Origin: Planctomycetaceae bacterium
Lineage (GTDB): Bacteria; Planctomycetota; Planctomycetia; Pirellulales; Pirellulaceae
DNA: 13,826 bases
Direction of reading: 5' to 3'
Assembly (NCBI GenBank): GCA_003506095.1
Contig: DNWZ01000426.1
Span: forward strand, 1 to 13,826
Below, piece after piece: positions 1-8,345 of this stretch. A program made the translations under genes and the position numbers. The notes beneath the pieces are model-generated. The model was given only the letters and a program-made list of their open reading frames with translations. It was not told the origin of the DNA and did not search any database. Each line of letters starts with the position of its first letter. Position 1 is the first letter of the stretch.

Positions 1-1131
1 CTCGAATGTATTGACGGATCGGGAACTTTGTTGGGCAAGGTCGTTCGGACTGGCCCACTGGATGATTCGGTGGTCGGGTATCAAGGGCCGACCGAAGTTA
101 TCTTAAGGCTTGAAGAACCTGCCGACGAATCGCTCGATTCAGAGCGTTCTAGCAACCAAAAGCCGATGGTAATCGACGCGATGCTGGGGCAAAGTTTTGA
201 TAACCAACCTTATGTAAATTATGTAAAACAGGAGCGATCGTTTTGGAGGCGTTTTCGCAATCGGACGATTGATTCACTGGCTGCGTTGGACTTCGAGGCT
301 GAATTGATTGACGGGGTATCGGGGGCGACGATGACATCGATGGCTGTCGCCGAGACGATCCAAAACGCTAGCAAGAGATGGCTCGAAATTGACCAGCAGA
401 GGACTTTAGCCGAGTCATCCAAGCCCCTATTGCCCGGCGGCCCCGCACGTCAACGAACGCTGAACGCATCATGGACCGAATGGCTGACCGGCGGAATCGC
501 ATTGGTGGCATTGTTATGGAGCCGCAGCAGGTTACGTGGGCGGCGGTGGTCACGCATTGCTTGGCAAATCACAATGTTGATTTCCATCGGATGGTTCAGC
601 GGTAACCTGCTTTCGCTAGCCCTGCTTAGCGGATGGACGCGCGGAGGAATCGCTTGGCAGTTTGCTCCGGGACTGGCAGTTTTGGCAATGGTTGCGATTC
701 TTGCACCGGCCGTGATGAAAGGGAATGTTTATTGCGACCATATCTGCCCACACGGAATCCTTCAGCAATGGATCAGGCCACGTAAAGGGCACAATCCTAT
801 GTCGCTGAACAAAGTAGCGATACAAATCAGCGCAGTCGTCTTTATCCTTATTGCGTTGATCAGCGTGGTCCAACCGACGAAGGTTAATCTTGCGTGGTTT
901 GAACCATTCGATACCTACGCTAGTGGAGTATTCTTAAGCCTCAGTGCGTTCATTTGGTCTCTGTCCATCGTTTTATCACGAATCGCACCGATGGGATATT
1001 GTCGGCTCGCCTGTCCGACCGGCAGGTTGCTTGATTACACCAGACGCGATGCATCCCGTTATAAGTTGACAGCAGTCGATGTGATTCTCGTTGCCGCGAC
1101 TGCGTTTATATGGCTTAATCTCTACACATAG
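1..1131 (+). CDS. FMN-binding membrane protein, NosR/PceC-like (5' end missing)
   Basis: The frame is open from base 1 to the TAG at 1129-1131, so the true start lies outside the window; the TTG at 28 is only an internal codon. The N-terminal part looks like a periplasmic FMN-binding domain: a GYQGP segment near codon 27, then DGVSGATMTS, whose SGAT threonine (bases 328-330) matches the covalent FMN site that ApbE modifies in NqrC, RnfG and NosR. About six hydrophobic segments follow. Two CxxxCP motifs, YCDHICPHG (about 730-756) and YCRLACPTG (about 997-1023), lie at membrane boundaries, as in the NosR and PceC membrane core. The protein ends right after the last membrane segment, so the cytoplasmic 2x[4Fe-4S] domain of NosR is absent. 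The expected role is electron transfer across the cytoplasmic membrane between quinol and an exported redox partner; the partner is unknown. No nos, nap or reductive dehalogenase gene is visible nearby. Confidence 0.85.
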   Translation, partial: LECIDGSGTLLGKVVRTGPLDDSVVGYQGPTEVILRLEEPADESLDSERSSNQKPMVIDAMLGQSFDNQPYVNYVKQERSFWRRFRNRTIDSLAALDFEAELIDGVSGATMTSMAVAETIQNASKRWLEIDQQRTLAESSKPLLPGGPARQRTLNASWTEWLTGGIALVALLWSRSRLRGRRWSRIAWQITMLISIGWFSGNLLSLALLSGWTRGGIAWQFAPGLAVLAMVAILAPAVMKGNVYCDHICPHGILQQWIRPRKGHNPMSLNKVAIQISAVVFILIALISVVQPTKVNLAWFEPFDTYASGVFLSLSAFIWSLSIVLSRIAPMGYCRLACPTGRLLDYTRRDASRYKLTAVDVILVAATAFIWLNLYT

Positions 1132-1132
1132 C

Positions 1133-1163
1133 AGCAAACGACCGTTGCCGTCGTTTGTTTGGT
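1133..1163 (+). terminator. Hairpin terminator candidate after the FMN protein gene
   Basis: The stem is AGCAAACGAC (1133-1142) paired with GTCGTTTGTT (1150-1159): ten pairs including one G-T wobble, around a 7-base loop. It begins two bases after the TAG stop. The right arm and following bases are T-rich (TTTGTTTGG), an imperfect tail. Placement directly behind the stop favours transcription termination of the rightward gene. The tail on the opposite strand is not T-rich, so it is less likely to end the leftward gene. Confidence 0.6.
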
Positions 1164-1266
1164 AACCCCGCAAACCGCGAGTGTGATTAAACCAATTCGT
1201 CCCAGACCGGTGGTCAGTGCTCTTTCGTCTGCCGTGCATCGGTGGATTTATAAAAAATACCATAGC

Positions 1267-1312
1267 CGTACGCGTAACATCTAGACCGCGCGAATCGATT
1301 CGCGTACGTTTT
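1267..1312. terminator. Nested palindromes between convergent genes, possible terminator
   Basis: CGTACGCG at 1267-1274 is the exact inverse of CGCGTACG at 1301-1308, which is followed by TTTT (1309-1312). Inside lies a perfect 16-base palindrome, CGCGAATCGATTCGCG, at 1289-1304. It shares its right arm with the outer pair, so two alternative hairpins compete. The element sits 37 bases beyond the stop codon of the leftward oxidoreductase gene and well past the first hairpin behind the rightward gene. A shared terminator is the simplest reading, but a protein-binding palindrome is also possible. The rest of the 1132-1348 gap shows nothing recognisable. Confidence 0.4.
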
Positions 1313-1348
1313 GCTTACCAGTGGTGTCTTTGAAAGGCTTGCTTACTG

Positions 1349-3580
1349 TCACATCGCCGCCAAATGATCGGCGAGTCGTTGTGCGATTGCGACGAGTGTT
1401 AATGACGGGTTTGCGGCCGGGATGGTCGGGAACACAGAAACATCGCAGCAAAAAAGATTCTCGTAGTTGTAAAATTTTAGGTTTTCATCAACAACACCGG
1501 TGCCGTCGGCGCTCATTCGTAACGACCCACCAGCGTGGTGGACACTGCCATAAACCCCTTCGCTCCACTCTTCGTTCACGTAGTGATCAGAGAGTCCGGT
1601 TACACCAAGAGAGCTCAGGATTTCGTTTCGAACCTCGACCATTTCATTTTTCAACGTCGATCCTGAACCGTTCCAGTTAACAGATACACGAACCTTCTCC
1701 CCTTCCCCTACATAGCCAATGTAATTTGCGTCATTGAGCATGCTGTCGAAGATAAATTTGATTTCAACTTCGGCTGGATAATCGCCACCGATGTGATTTT
1801 CCCACAAGTCGTCATCGGCGTGTCGGGCATCCCAAAACTTAGCGCCGATCAGTAACTCAATGTTGTAAGGGTGTGAACTTGCGCTAGCATTACGATGCCG
1901 GAGCATTACTTTCGCATGGCCACGACTGTCTCCCAGCCACGCTAGCGACCCGGTGGACGGCAAAGCATGCAATTTCTTGTAAAAGTACGCCGGATGGTCG
2001 GTAAATCCTTTTCCGATTTTTCCATTCGGGTCATGAAGATTGCTGGCCATGGCGAGCCTCGGGCTTTCAACGGAACCACAGGCCAAAACGACAAACCTGC
2101 CACGATATCGACGCTCTGTATGATTCAACAAATCTTCGCAAACAACGCCGGTTGCTCGGCTATCGGTGATTTCAATTCTTTTTACCAAATGATGTAAGTT
2201 CACACAAAGATTGCGTTTGCCAACTGCTTTGCTGAAACCGAGTGAATCTAGCAACAGATCGGCGGTTGAAAAACCGCCGGTTGATCGTTGAATGACGTTT
2301 TGGATACATCCATCATCGTCAATGTCAGGTTGATGCATTGAACGAGGTAAGTCCTCGACACGGTATTTACAACCAAGCTCATCTCCGAAATGCTTCAAAA
2401 CTCTTTGCTGGTAACGCCCCAGCGTCCTTTGCTTTCGCATCAGTTTTTCGGCGCGTTCATAACCAGTCAATCCATTTGTTTTCTCCAACAAGTATTCTTT
2501 AACCGATTGCGGCCATATCTGGCGGAACTCCCAGCTTTCCATGCGTGGGATCAAGCCTGACCAGTAAATCGATCGTCCGCCCAAATTGAAGTGGACTCCC
2601 CCTAGTGAAAACTCGCCTGCATCGCGACTGAAGTGCCCGATTTCGTCGCGGCCAACAAGATTGACCTCGGTGCGCGGAAGTTCGTTCATATGAATCGGCA
2701 TCTGCATTCCGCCAGCTTCAAGGATCAGAACCTTGATGCCTTGATCGGATAGCGAATCAGCAAGTGTACCGCCTCCCATTCCCGATCCGATGACGATCAC
2801 ATCGTAATCCTCATTTTCGCGACCGGGCGATCGAACGCTCAACTGTTCGATACGGCTCTCAACCGATACGAACTTGTCGTATCCATGACGGTATGCCGTC
2901 GGTGAGCTGGCGAAAGAAACGTCATCATCGATAAACTGGTACAAGAAAGTTCCTCGATGAACATGCACGTTTGATTCATTCATGAATGTAGTGCGATGTA
3001 GAACAAATTTGGCATCAAAGGAGTCTCGATAGTTGTAAATATCAAGATAGAATGTCCAAGTATCTCCGATAAACTCGCCAAAGAGGTCGCGGTGCCAACC
3101 GTCAATTCCGTTGCGCAACGTGATCAGATGATTAGGATGCCAAAGGCTTGTCTTGAACTCGATCTTAAAAGCAAAATAGATTTCAGGATCGGAAAAGTAT
3201 CTAACTTCCGAGCCGTGTAAAAATTTTTTGTTGCCGGTTGCGTTCCAGAACTGGCCCGAGTTTTTCACCTCGCCGTCGAATAGGACAAAATTGATCTCCA
3301 ATTCACCCGAATATTGATCTTTTGAAAGCGGGAAACTCCATTGCTGGGTCGCTTCGTCAAAAGATCCCCAGTGGTCAACGGCCCATTTGTCGCGATTCGT
3401 TCGTAGCACGATTTTGAAACGCGACGAGGGGTATTTGAAGGTTTCGAAGATCACCGTTCGGCTCGCCGCGTCCGGTGAGATTTTGGCGACACTTGGTGAA
3501 TCAACCAAGAAAGCTTCACCGGACAGTCCACTGTGATATCCTCGTCGAACTTCGCTGTGGCTTTGATTAAGATTTGACAT
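1349..3580 (-). CDS. GMC-family FAD-dependent oxidoreductase with duplicated N-terminal domain
   Basis: This 743-residue protein has a GMC oxidoreductase core from about residue 258 to the end. DYDVIVIGSGMGGGTLA (259-274 region) is the Rossmann FAD-binding glycine motif, followed by the acidic ribose-binding residue in LILEAGG. GGRSIYWSG (335-342) and VVLACGSVESPRL (about 497-509) are further GMC signatures. The C-terminal substrate domain carries HHAGGSLRM (681-689), with the catalytic His, and NPSLTLVAIAQRLA (724-737), with the conserved Asn. The substrate is probably an alcohol or sugar, oxidised with FAD; the exact one cannot be read. Residues about 41-125 and 135-225 form two similar beta-rich, Trp/Phe-rich stretches that resemble carbohydrate-binding or Ig-like folds and are not part of a standard GMC enzyme. 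No signal peptide is visible, so it is probably cytoplasmic. The ATG at 3578-3580 is supported by AAGGA at 3590-3594 (minus strand), nine bases upstream. Confidence 0.88.
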   Translation of the reverse strand: MSNLNQSHSEVRRGYHSGLSGEAFLVDSPSVAKISPDAASRTVIFETFKYPSSRFKIVLRTNRDKWAVDHWGSFDEATQQWSFPLSKDQYSGELEINFVLFDGEVKNSGQFWNATGNKKFLHGSEVRYFSDPEIYFAFKIEFKTSLWHPNHLITLRNGIDGWHRDLFGEFIGDTWTFYLDIYNYRDSFDAKFVLHRTTFMNESNVHVHRGTFLYQFIDDDVSFASSPTAYRHGYDKFVSVESRIEQLSVRSPGRENEDYDVIVIGSGMGGGTLADSLSDQGIKVLILEAGGMQMPIHMNELPRTEVNLVGRDEIGHFSRDAGEFSLGGVHFNLGGRSIYWSGLIPRMESWEFRQIWPQSVKEYLLEKTNGLTGYERAEKLMRKQRTLGRYQQRVLKHFGDELGCKYRVEDLPRSMHQPDIDDDGCIQNVIQRSTGGFSTADLLLDSLGFSKAVGKRNLCVNLHHLVKRIEITDSRATGVVCEDLLNHTERRYRGRFVVLACGSVESPRLAMASNLHDPNGKIGKGFTDHPAYFYKKLHALPSTGSLAWLGDSRGHAKVMLRHRNASASSHPYNIELLIGAKFWDARHADDDLWENHIGGDYPAEVEIKFIFDSMLNDANYIGYVGEGEKVRVSVNWNGSGSTLKNEMVEVRNEILSSLGVTGLSDHYVNEEWSEGVYGSVHHAGGSLRMSADGTGVVDENLKFYNYENLFCCDVSVFPTIPAANPSLTLVAIAQRLADHLAAM

Positions 3581-3872
3581 TGCAGAAATTCCTTTTCTTC
3601 AGTTTGTAAATTCATTCGGGATCGGCACTGCTTGCGGCCCGGAAGGGGGGGTGAGTGTCGATGGTTGTCGAGTCGCAAGCATACCGCGTTTTCGGCACTT
3701 AGAGGCTGACGTGCGTGAGCCCGTCGTAAAGTGACGCCAAGGGTTGGGAAGGTTCGTTAGTAGTTGCCGGGTACGTTTGCGAATGTACAGGTCTCCCTGA
3801 GCGATGGCTCGTCGAGTAAAGTGAAAGTTTGGACATTTGTGTCATTCGCGTCGCAAGAAGTTTTGATGGACA
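3581..3872. other. Divergent intergenic spacer between oxidoreductase and kinase genes
   Basis: This 292-base spacer must hold the promoters of both divergently transcribed genes. The only clear signals are the AAGGA ribosome-binding site of the leftward gene at 3590-3594 and an imperfect dyad at 3704-3721. A run of seven G residues lies near 3646. No convincing -35/-10 pair was found on either strand, and the kinase start lacks an evident Shine-Dalgarno sequence, which is common in planctomycetes. Confidence 0.6.
3704..3721. promoter_or_regulatory. Imperfect 18-base dyad, possible operator
   Basis: GGCTGACGTGCGTGAGCC pairs with itself at seven of eight arm positions around a central TG: GGCT pairs with AGCC, and ACG with CGT, with one G/G mismatch. 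It lies about mid-way between the divergent oxidoreductase and kinase starts, where a shared operator could control both. No regulator binding it is known from this window, and a chance hairpin is possible. Confidence 0.25.
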
Positions 3873-6800
3873 ATGAGCGAAGAGAGGTCCGACGAGCCCA
3901 TACGCAATGCACATGATGAAACGACGTCTCTGTCGTTTGATGCGGCGAGGTCATCGATTTTTGGAAGTGATTCTAGCAATGATCTGAATAGCGCTCCTCC
4001 AATCATTGGTCGGTACCGGGTCGATAAGCTATTGGGTCGAGGTGGATTCGGAAAAGTCTATCTCGCTGTTGATGAACGTCTCGACCGACAGGTTGCGGTA
4101 AAGGTTCCGCATCCCGAATTGACCTCGTTTCCCAATGCGGCCGATGCTTATTTGGCGGAAGCCCGCACGGTAGCGAATCTAGACCATCCCAACATCGCAC
4201 CCGTTTATGATTTCGGTGCAGATGACAAACATCCCTGCTTTATTGTGATGAAGTATGTGAATGGTTCCGATTTGCATCGTCTGATTAATCAGAAGAACGA
4301 CGACAAAATTGTGGTCGCATCGTTATTTGCGACCATTGCCGCAGCGTTGCACTACGCGCATAAACAAGGCTTTGTCCATCGCGATTTGAAACCAAGTAAC
4401 ATTCTGATCGATGAAAAATTCAATCCTTGGATAGTCGACTTTGGTTTAGCGCTTCGTGAGCAGGATATTGGTACCGGTCCACGTCATGCAGGAACTGCGA
4501 GCTACATGAGCCCTGAGCAAGCTCGTGGAGAAGGTCATCGTGTCGATGGTCGCAGCGATGTGTACAGTTTGGGCGCCGTTCTTTTTGAAATGCTAACGGG
4601 TCGTCGCGCCGTAAGCGGAAAGACGAAGTCCGAAATTTTGGAACAGGTAATGTTTCAAGACGTGAAGCCCCCGCGACAGATCGACGACTCTATTCCGCGC
4701 GAACTAGAGCGCATTTGTTTAAAAGCATTGTCAAAGCGTTCGTCGGAGCGTTACACGACGGCTATCGATATGGCAGAGGAGCTTCGGCAATTTGTTGAAA
4801 GCGAGCGGGCATCCCACGCATCCTCGACTCAAGCGATGTCATCAGCGATCGTCCCAGGTCGTTTGGAAAAAAGCGCGGACGCATTTCAACCTGGTTCCGA
4901 TTCATCGCAAGAAAGCCAGGCGATTTACGTCGTCCCAAAGGGTCTGCGGTCGTTTGAGTCGCACGATTCTGATTTCTTTTTATCTCTACTACCGGGGCCT
5001 CGCGACCGCAACGGAATGCCGGACAGCCTGCGATTCTGGAAGCAGAAGCTAGAAAATCACAATTGTGAGTCTACTTTCACTGTCGGTGTCATGTATGGAC
5101 CATCGGGCTGTGGAAAGTCGTCGATGATCAAAGCTGGGCTAATTCCAAATCTTTCGCCTGATGTAATACCGATCATTGTTGAAGCAACGGCTGATCGCAC
5201 TACCGAGGACGTATACCGGCAGTGTCACAATCGGTGGCCAGCGATCAGGGCGACGAGTCTGCCGGAACTCCTCGCTGCGTTGCGTCAGGGCGAAGGTCCA
5301 AACGTTGATCATAAAATTGTAATCGTGCTAGACCAGTTCGAGCAATGGTTGCACTCAACCACCGACTACACACGGTCTGACTTGGTGCAGGGGTTGCGGC
5401 AATGTGACGGCGGGAGGCTTCAATGTTTGCTACTGCTTCGTGACGATTTTTGGTTGCCTGTCAGTCGATTTATGCGTTCTTTAGAAGTGAAGCTTGTCGA
5501 GGGGCATAACAGCGCTTTGGTTGATCTTTTCGATCGCGGTCACGCGTTGCAGGTGCTTGCCGCATTCGGACGGGCCTACGGTCGCCTGCCAGCACGAATG
5601 CGCGAGACGACGCGCGAACAGCAACTCTTCCTCGAGAATGCGGTCGGATCGTTGGCGGAAAATAATAAAGTCATCAGCGTAAGGTTGGCTTTATTTGCGG
5701 AAATGATGAAGGATCGTCCGTGGACACCTTCGTCGTTGGAGTCGTGTGGTGGTGCAAACGGCATTGGCGTTGCGTTTTTAGATCACACATTTTCGGATTC
5801 GTCGGCACCGCCGGAGCATCGATTGCATCAACAAGCAGCCAGTGCGGTGCTCAAGTCGTTGCTGCCTGATGTCGGAGTTGACATTAAAGGTGAAATGAAG
5901 TCGCTGAGCTCGCTGTTGCAAGCTTCGGGATATGAAAATCGTTATGACGATTTTTTGGACCTCATGCGCATTCTCGACAGCGAAGTCCGTTTGATCGCTC
6001 CGACGGACCCATCGGCGAAGTCGTTGTCGAGTTCCGACGGGGCGGTGAATGGTGTAACCGAACGCTACTATCAATTGACCCATGATTACCTGGTGCAGCC
6101 ACTTCGCGATTGGTTGACTGGCAAGCAGAAGACGACACGCAGCGGTCGGGCAGAACTATGCCTTGCCGAGCGTACTGTGATGTGGAGTCCCCGCGCCGAA
6201 TTGCGATTGTTACCTTCCGTTTGGGAATGGGCAACGATTCATGCATATACAACTCGTCGCCGTTGGACTCCGGCAGAACGAATGATGATGAGCCAAAAAG
6301 ACCGTTTCGTATGTCGAAGGGTGCTCGTTTGGGCAATTTTGCTTGCTTTTTTTCTAGTAATCTTTCGAGAGGTTGACGGGCTCCATCGATCGCAAGTGTT
6401 GCTGGAAAACCTGGTGCATGCTCCAAGTCGATCGGTGCCAGCGATCGTAAGAGAGATGGTCCCGTATCGTCGCTGGCTGGAGCCGCTAATTCAAGATGGA
6501 TTGAGCGCGGCTGAAACTGAACCACAGCGACTTCATTTTCAGTTGGCCAATTCGCCGTATGACGCGTCGCAACTAAATCAATTGGTGGTCCGTGCTTCCT
6601 GTGCAACACCAGAAGAATTGCTTGCAATTCGCTCATGCATCACACCGTTTGCTGATGAACTGATTCCAAATTTGTGGCAAACTGTTACTGCTGACGGCGT
6701 TGATGCATCAAAGCAGTTGCGGCTTGCATGCCTATTAGCAGAATTTGACAGGGAAAGCAGTGTTTGGGATTCGATTTGTAAGAATGTGTTGATTACGATT

Positions 6801-8345
6801 GATTCCGAAAACTCGTTGCTAATACGGCAGTGGACCGACTTGCTGCGTCCGGTCAGGTCACGTTTATTGCCTGCCCTAGCCACACTGGTCGCCGAAAGTA
6901 GTGCTGTGACGGAGCAGCGTCCGATGTCCGATTTGTATGTGGAGTTTGCTGGCGAGGTGCCCGATGGCTATCAACCGCTTGTCGAACTTTTGAACCAAAG
7001 ATCGGCACTAGAAGACCAGGTGACGCTGGGTCAAAGTACGATAGTAGAAAACGCACGAAGAAAGGCGAACGTTGCCGCTACATTCGCAATGGCCGGAAAG
7101 TGGGACGCTGTGCTTCCGTTGCTACGGTCATCACCTGACCCAACCTTGCGGACAATCTTGATTGAGCGGTTGGGTGGCAGCGAATCTTTATCGGCCTCGC
7201 TCGCAGAAAAGATTGTTGATCAGAACAAATTGGACGATTCGACGGTACAAGCAATCGTACTTGCATTAGGCGATTTAGCCAGCGATCGGACATCGATCCG
7301 GTTGCGAAATGCCTGGTTGCCGGTTTTGGCACAATGGAGCGACGATTATGATTCTGTGGCAGTTCACAGTGCAATAAGGTGGACTCTCGGACGCTGGTCA
7401 GATGTTCCAAATCATTTGGCCGGAAGTGAGATAAGAAACGAGCGAGCACTTAAGATTCGGTCTGAAGGATTTCGCTATGTCAAAATCGAGCCGATGGCAG
7501 AGTCGTCTCTCGGTCTAACCGCTGCGTCGGATAGGATCATTGTCAACTATCCGTTTGAAATCGGAGTAACGGAAGTAACGATTTCGGAATACTTGCGGTT
7601 CCGCCAAGACCATCAATGGGATCGACGAGCCGCACCTACAGTCGATTGTCCGATTCATGAAGTATCGTGGTTTGACGCTGCGGCCTATTGTAACTGGTTG
7701 AGCGAGCAAGCCGGTTTGCCAAATGACCAATGGTGCTACCTGCCCAATCACAATGGCGAGTATTCCGAGGGAATGTCAATTCCGAGAGATTCGTTAAAAC
7801 GGCAGGGGTACAGATTAGCGACGACAGATGAATGGGAATTGGCGTGCCGGGGCGGATGCGTGACTTATTGGTCGATCGGTGAGGACGTCGACTTGCTGGA
7901 CCGTTACGCATGGTCGATGTCAAACTCTGGTATTCATTCACATGCCGTTGCAAAATTGCGGCCAAACGAAATTGGACTCTTTGACATGCATGGGAATGTT
8001 TGGGAATGGTGCCATGATGTTGTTGATGAATTGGGGCGTCCCGTCGACGTTGGCCCCAGCGGCAATCGGCCAGTCTCCAATAGCACGTTCTTTGCTTTGC
8101 GTGGCGGCACCTATTTAACTGACCCACAATCGTTGGGTGCATCTTTCGGGAACTGGAATGTCGCTGCAAAACATACGAACGCAGATGGATTTCGAGTTGC
8201 CCGAACATTGCCCTATACCAAACCCGTTGTAGTTGATCCGATCAGCGTTACGCGTCAGACCTGTTTGTCGTTGTTGCATGAGCTTGCGAAACGCACTGAG
8301 AGCCAAGCCGAAAGGGGGGCTGGCTCTCTCCGGCGAGGCCAATAA
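3873..8345 (+). CDS. Transmembrane Ser/Thr kinase - nSTAND NTPase - FGE-like receptor protein
   Basis: The 1490-residue protein has four parts. (1) A Ser/Thr kinase, about 48-308, is apparently active: glycine loop GRGGFG 55-60, Lys77, Glu96, HRDLKPSN 169-176, DFG 189-191, SPE 213-215. (2) An nSTAND1-like NTPase, about 355-750, starts with GLRSFESHDSDFF and has Walker A GPSGCGKSS 409-417, Walker B IVIVLDQFE 482-490 and an RDD at 523-525. (3) A single transmembrane helix lies at about 816-832, preceded by many Arg/Lys, which predicts the N-terminal half inside the cell. (4) A helical, HEAT-like region (840-1190) leads into an FGE-sulfatase/SUMF1-type domain (about 1196-1446) with VSWFDAAAYCNWL, GYRLATTDEWELACRGG, GLFDMHGNVWEWC and DGFRVART. 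The catalytic cysteines of true FGE are replaced (T1416, L1421), so this domain probably senses or binds. The last 45 residues extend beyond the domain into a repeat. Kinase-FGE proteins of this kind are known in planctomycetes; substrate and ligand are unknown. The ATG at 3873 has no clear ribosome-binding site. Confidence 0.92.
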   Translation: MSEERSDEPIRNAHDETTSLSFDAARSSIFGSDSSNDLNSAPPIIGRYRVDKLLGRGGFGKVYLAVDERLDRQVAVKVPHPELTSFPNAADAYLAEARTVANLDHPNIAPVYDFGADDKHPCFIVMKYVNGSDLHRLINQKNDDKIVVASLFATIAAALHYAHKQGFVHRDLKPSNILIDEKFNPWIVDFGLALREQDIGTGPRHAGTASYMSPEQARGEGHRVDGRSDVYSLGAVLFEMLTGRRAVSGKTKSEILEQVMFQDVKPPRQIDDSIPRELERICLKALSKRSSERYTTAIDMAEELRQFVESERASHASSTQAMSSAIVPGRLEKSADAFQPGSDSSQESQAIYVVPKGLRSFESHDSDFFLSLLPGPRDRNGMPDSLRFWKQKLENHNCESTFTVGVMYGPSGCGKSSMIKAGLIPNLSPDVIPIIVEATADRTTEDVYRQCHNRWPAIRATSLPELLAALRQGEGPNVDHKIVIVLDQFEQWLHSTTDYTRSDLVQGLRQCDGGRLQCLLLLRDDFWLPVSRFMRSLEVKLVEGHNSALVDLFDRGHALQVLAAFGRAYGRLPARMRETTREQQLFLENAVGSLAENNKVISVRLALFAEMMKDRPWTPSSLESCGGANGIGVAFLDHTFSDSSAPPEHRLHQQAASAVLKSLLPDVGVDIKGEMKSLSSLLQASGYENRYDDFLDLMRILDSEVRLIAPTDPSAKSLSSSDGAVNGVTERYYQLTHDYLVQPLRDWLTGKQKTTRSGRAELCLAERTVMWSPRAELRLLPSVWEWATIHAYTTRRRWTPAERMMMSQKDRFVCRRVLVWAILLAFFLVIFREVDGLHRSQVLLENLVHAPSRSVPAIVREMVPYRRWLEPLIQDGLSAAETEPQRLHFQLANSPYDASQLNQLVVRASCATPEELLAIRSCITPFADELIPNLWQTVTADGVDASKQLRLACLLAEFDRESSVWDSICKNVLITIDSENSLLIRQWTDLLRPVRSRLLPALATLVAESSAVTEQRPMSDLYVEFAGEVPDGYQPLVELLNQRSALEDQVTLGQSTIVENARRKANVAATFAMAGKWDAVLPLLRSSPDPTLRTILIERLGGSESLSASLAEKIVDQNKLDDSTVQAIVLALGDLASDRTSIRLRNAWLPVLAQWSDDYDSVAVHSAIRWTLGRWSDVPNHLAGSEIRNERALKIRSEGFRYVKIEPMAESSLGLTAASDRIIVNYPFEIGVTEVTISEYLRFRQDHQWDRRAAPTVDCPIHEVSWFDAAAYCNWLSEQAGLPNDQWCYLPNHNGEYSEGMSIPRDSLKRQGYRLATTDEWELACRGGCVTYWSIGEDVDLLDRYAWSMSNSGIHSHAVAKLRPNEIGLFDMHGNVWEWCHDVVDELGRPVDVGPSGNRPVSNSTFFALRGGTYLTDPQSLGASFGNWNVAAKHTNADGFRVARTLPYTKPVVVDPISVTRQTCLSLLHELAKRTESQAERGAGSLRRGQ

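Noticed and set aside
1321..1680. Rightward 119-codon open frame
   Set aside because: It is antisense to the conserved C-terminal GMC domain, and its Arg/Ser-rich product has no recognisable motif.
3866..3916. ATG at 3866 seven bases before the kinase start
   Set aside because: It is out of frame, ends after 16 codons and has no ribosome-binding site; a leader peptide role cannot be supported.
4935..6130. STAND NTPase as sign of an anti-phage defence island
   Set aside because: The NTPase belongs to a kinase-FGE receptor architecture common in planctomycetes, and no nuclease, toxin or other defence gene lies beside it.
5962..8208. Long open frames on the minus strand (224 codons at 5962-6636, 190 codons at 7636-8208)
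   Set aside because: They lie wholly antisense to the well-supported kinase/FGE gene, have no family motifs and are rich in Arg, Ser and His as expected from antisense translation.
7467..8345. FGE-like domain as the variable target of a diversity-generating retroelement
   Set aside because: Such domains can be retroelement targets, but there is no reverse transcriptase gene, no template repeat and no second copy of the domain's 3' end in the window.
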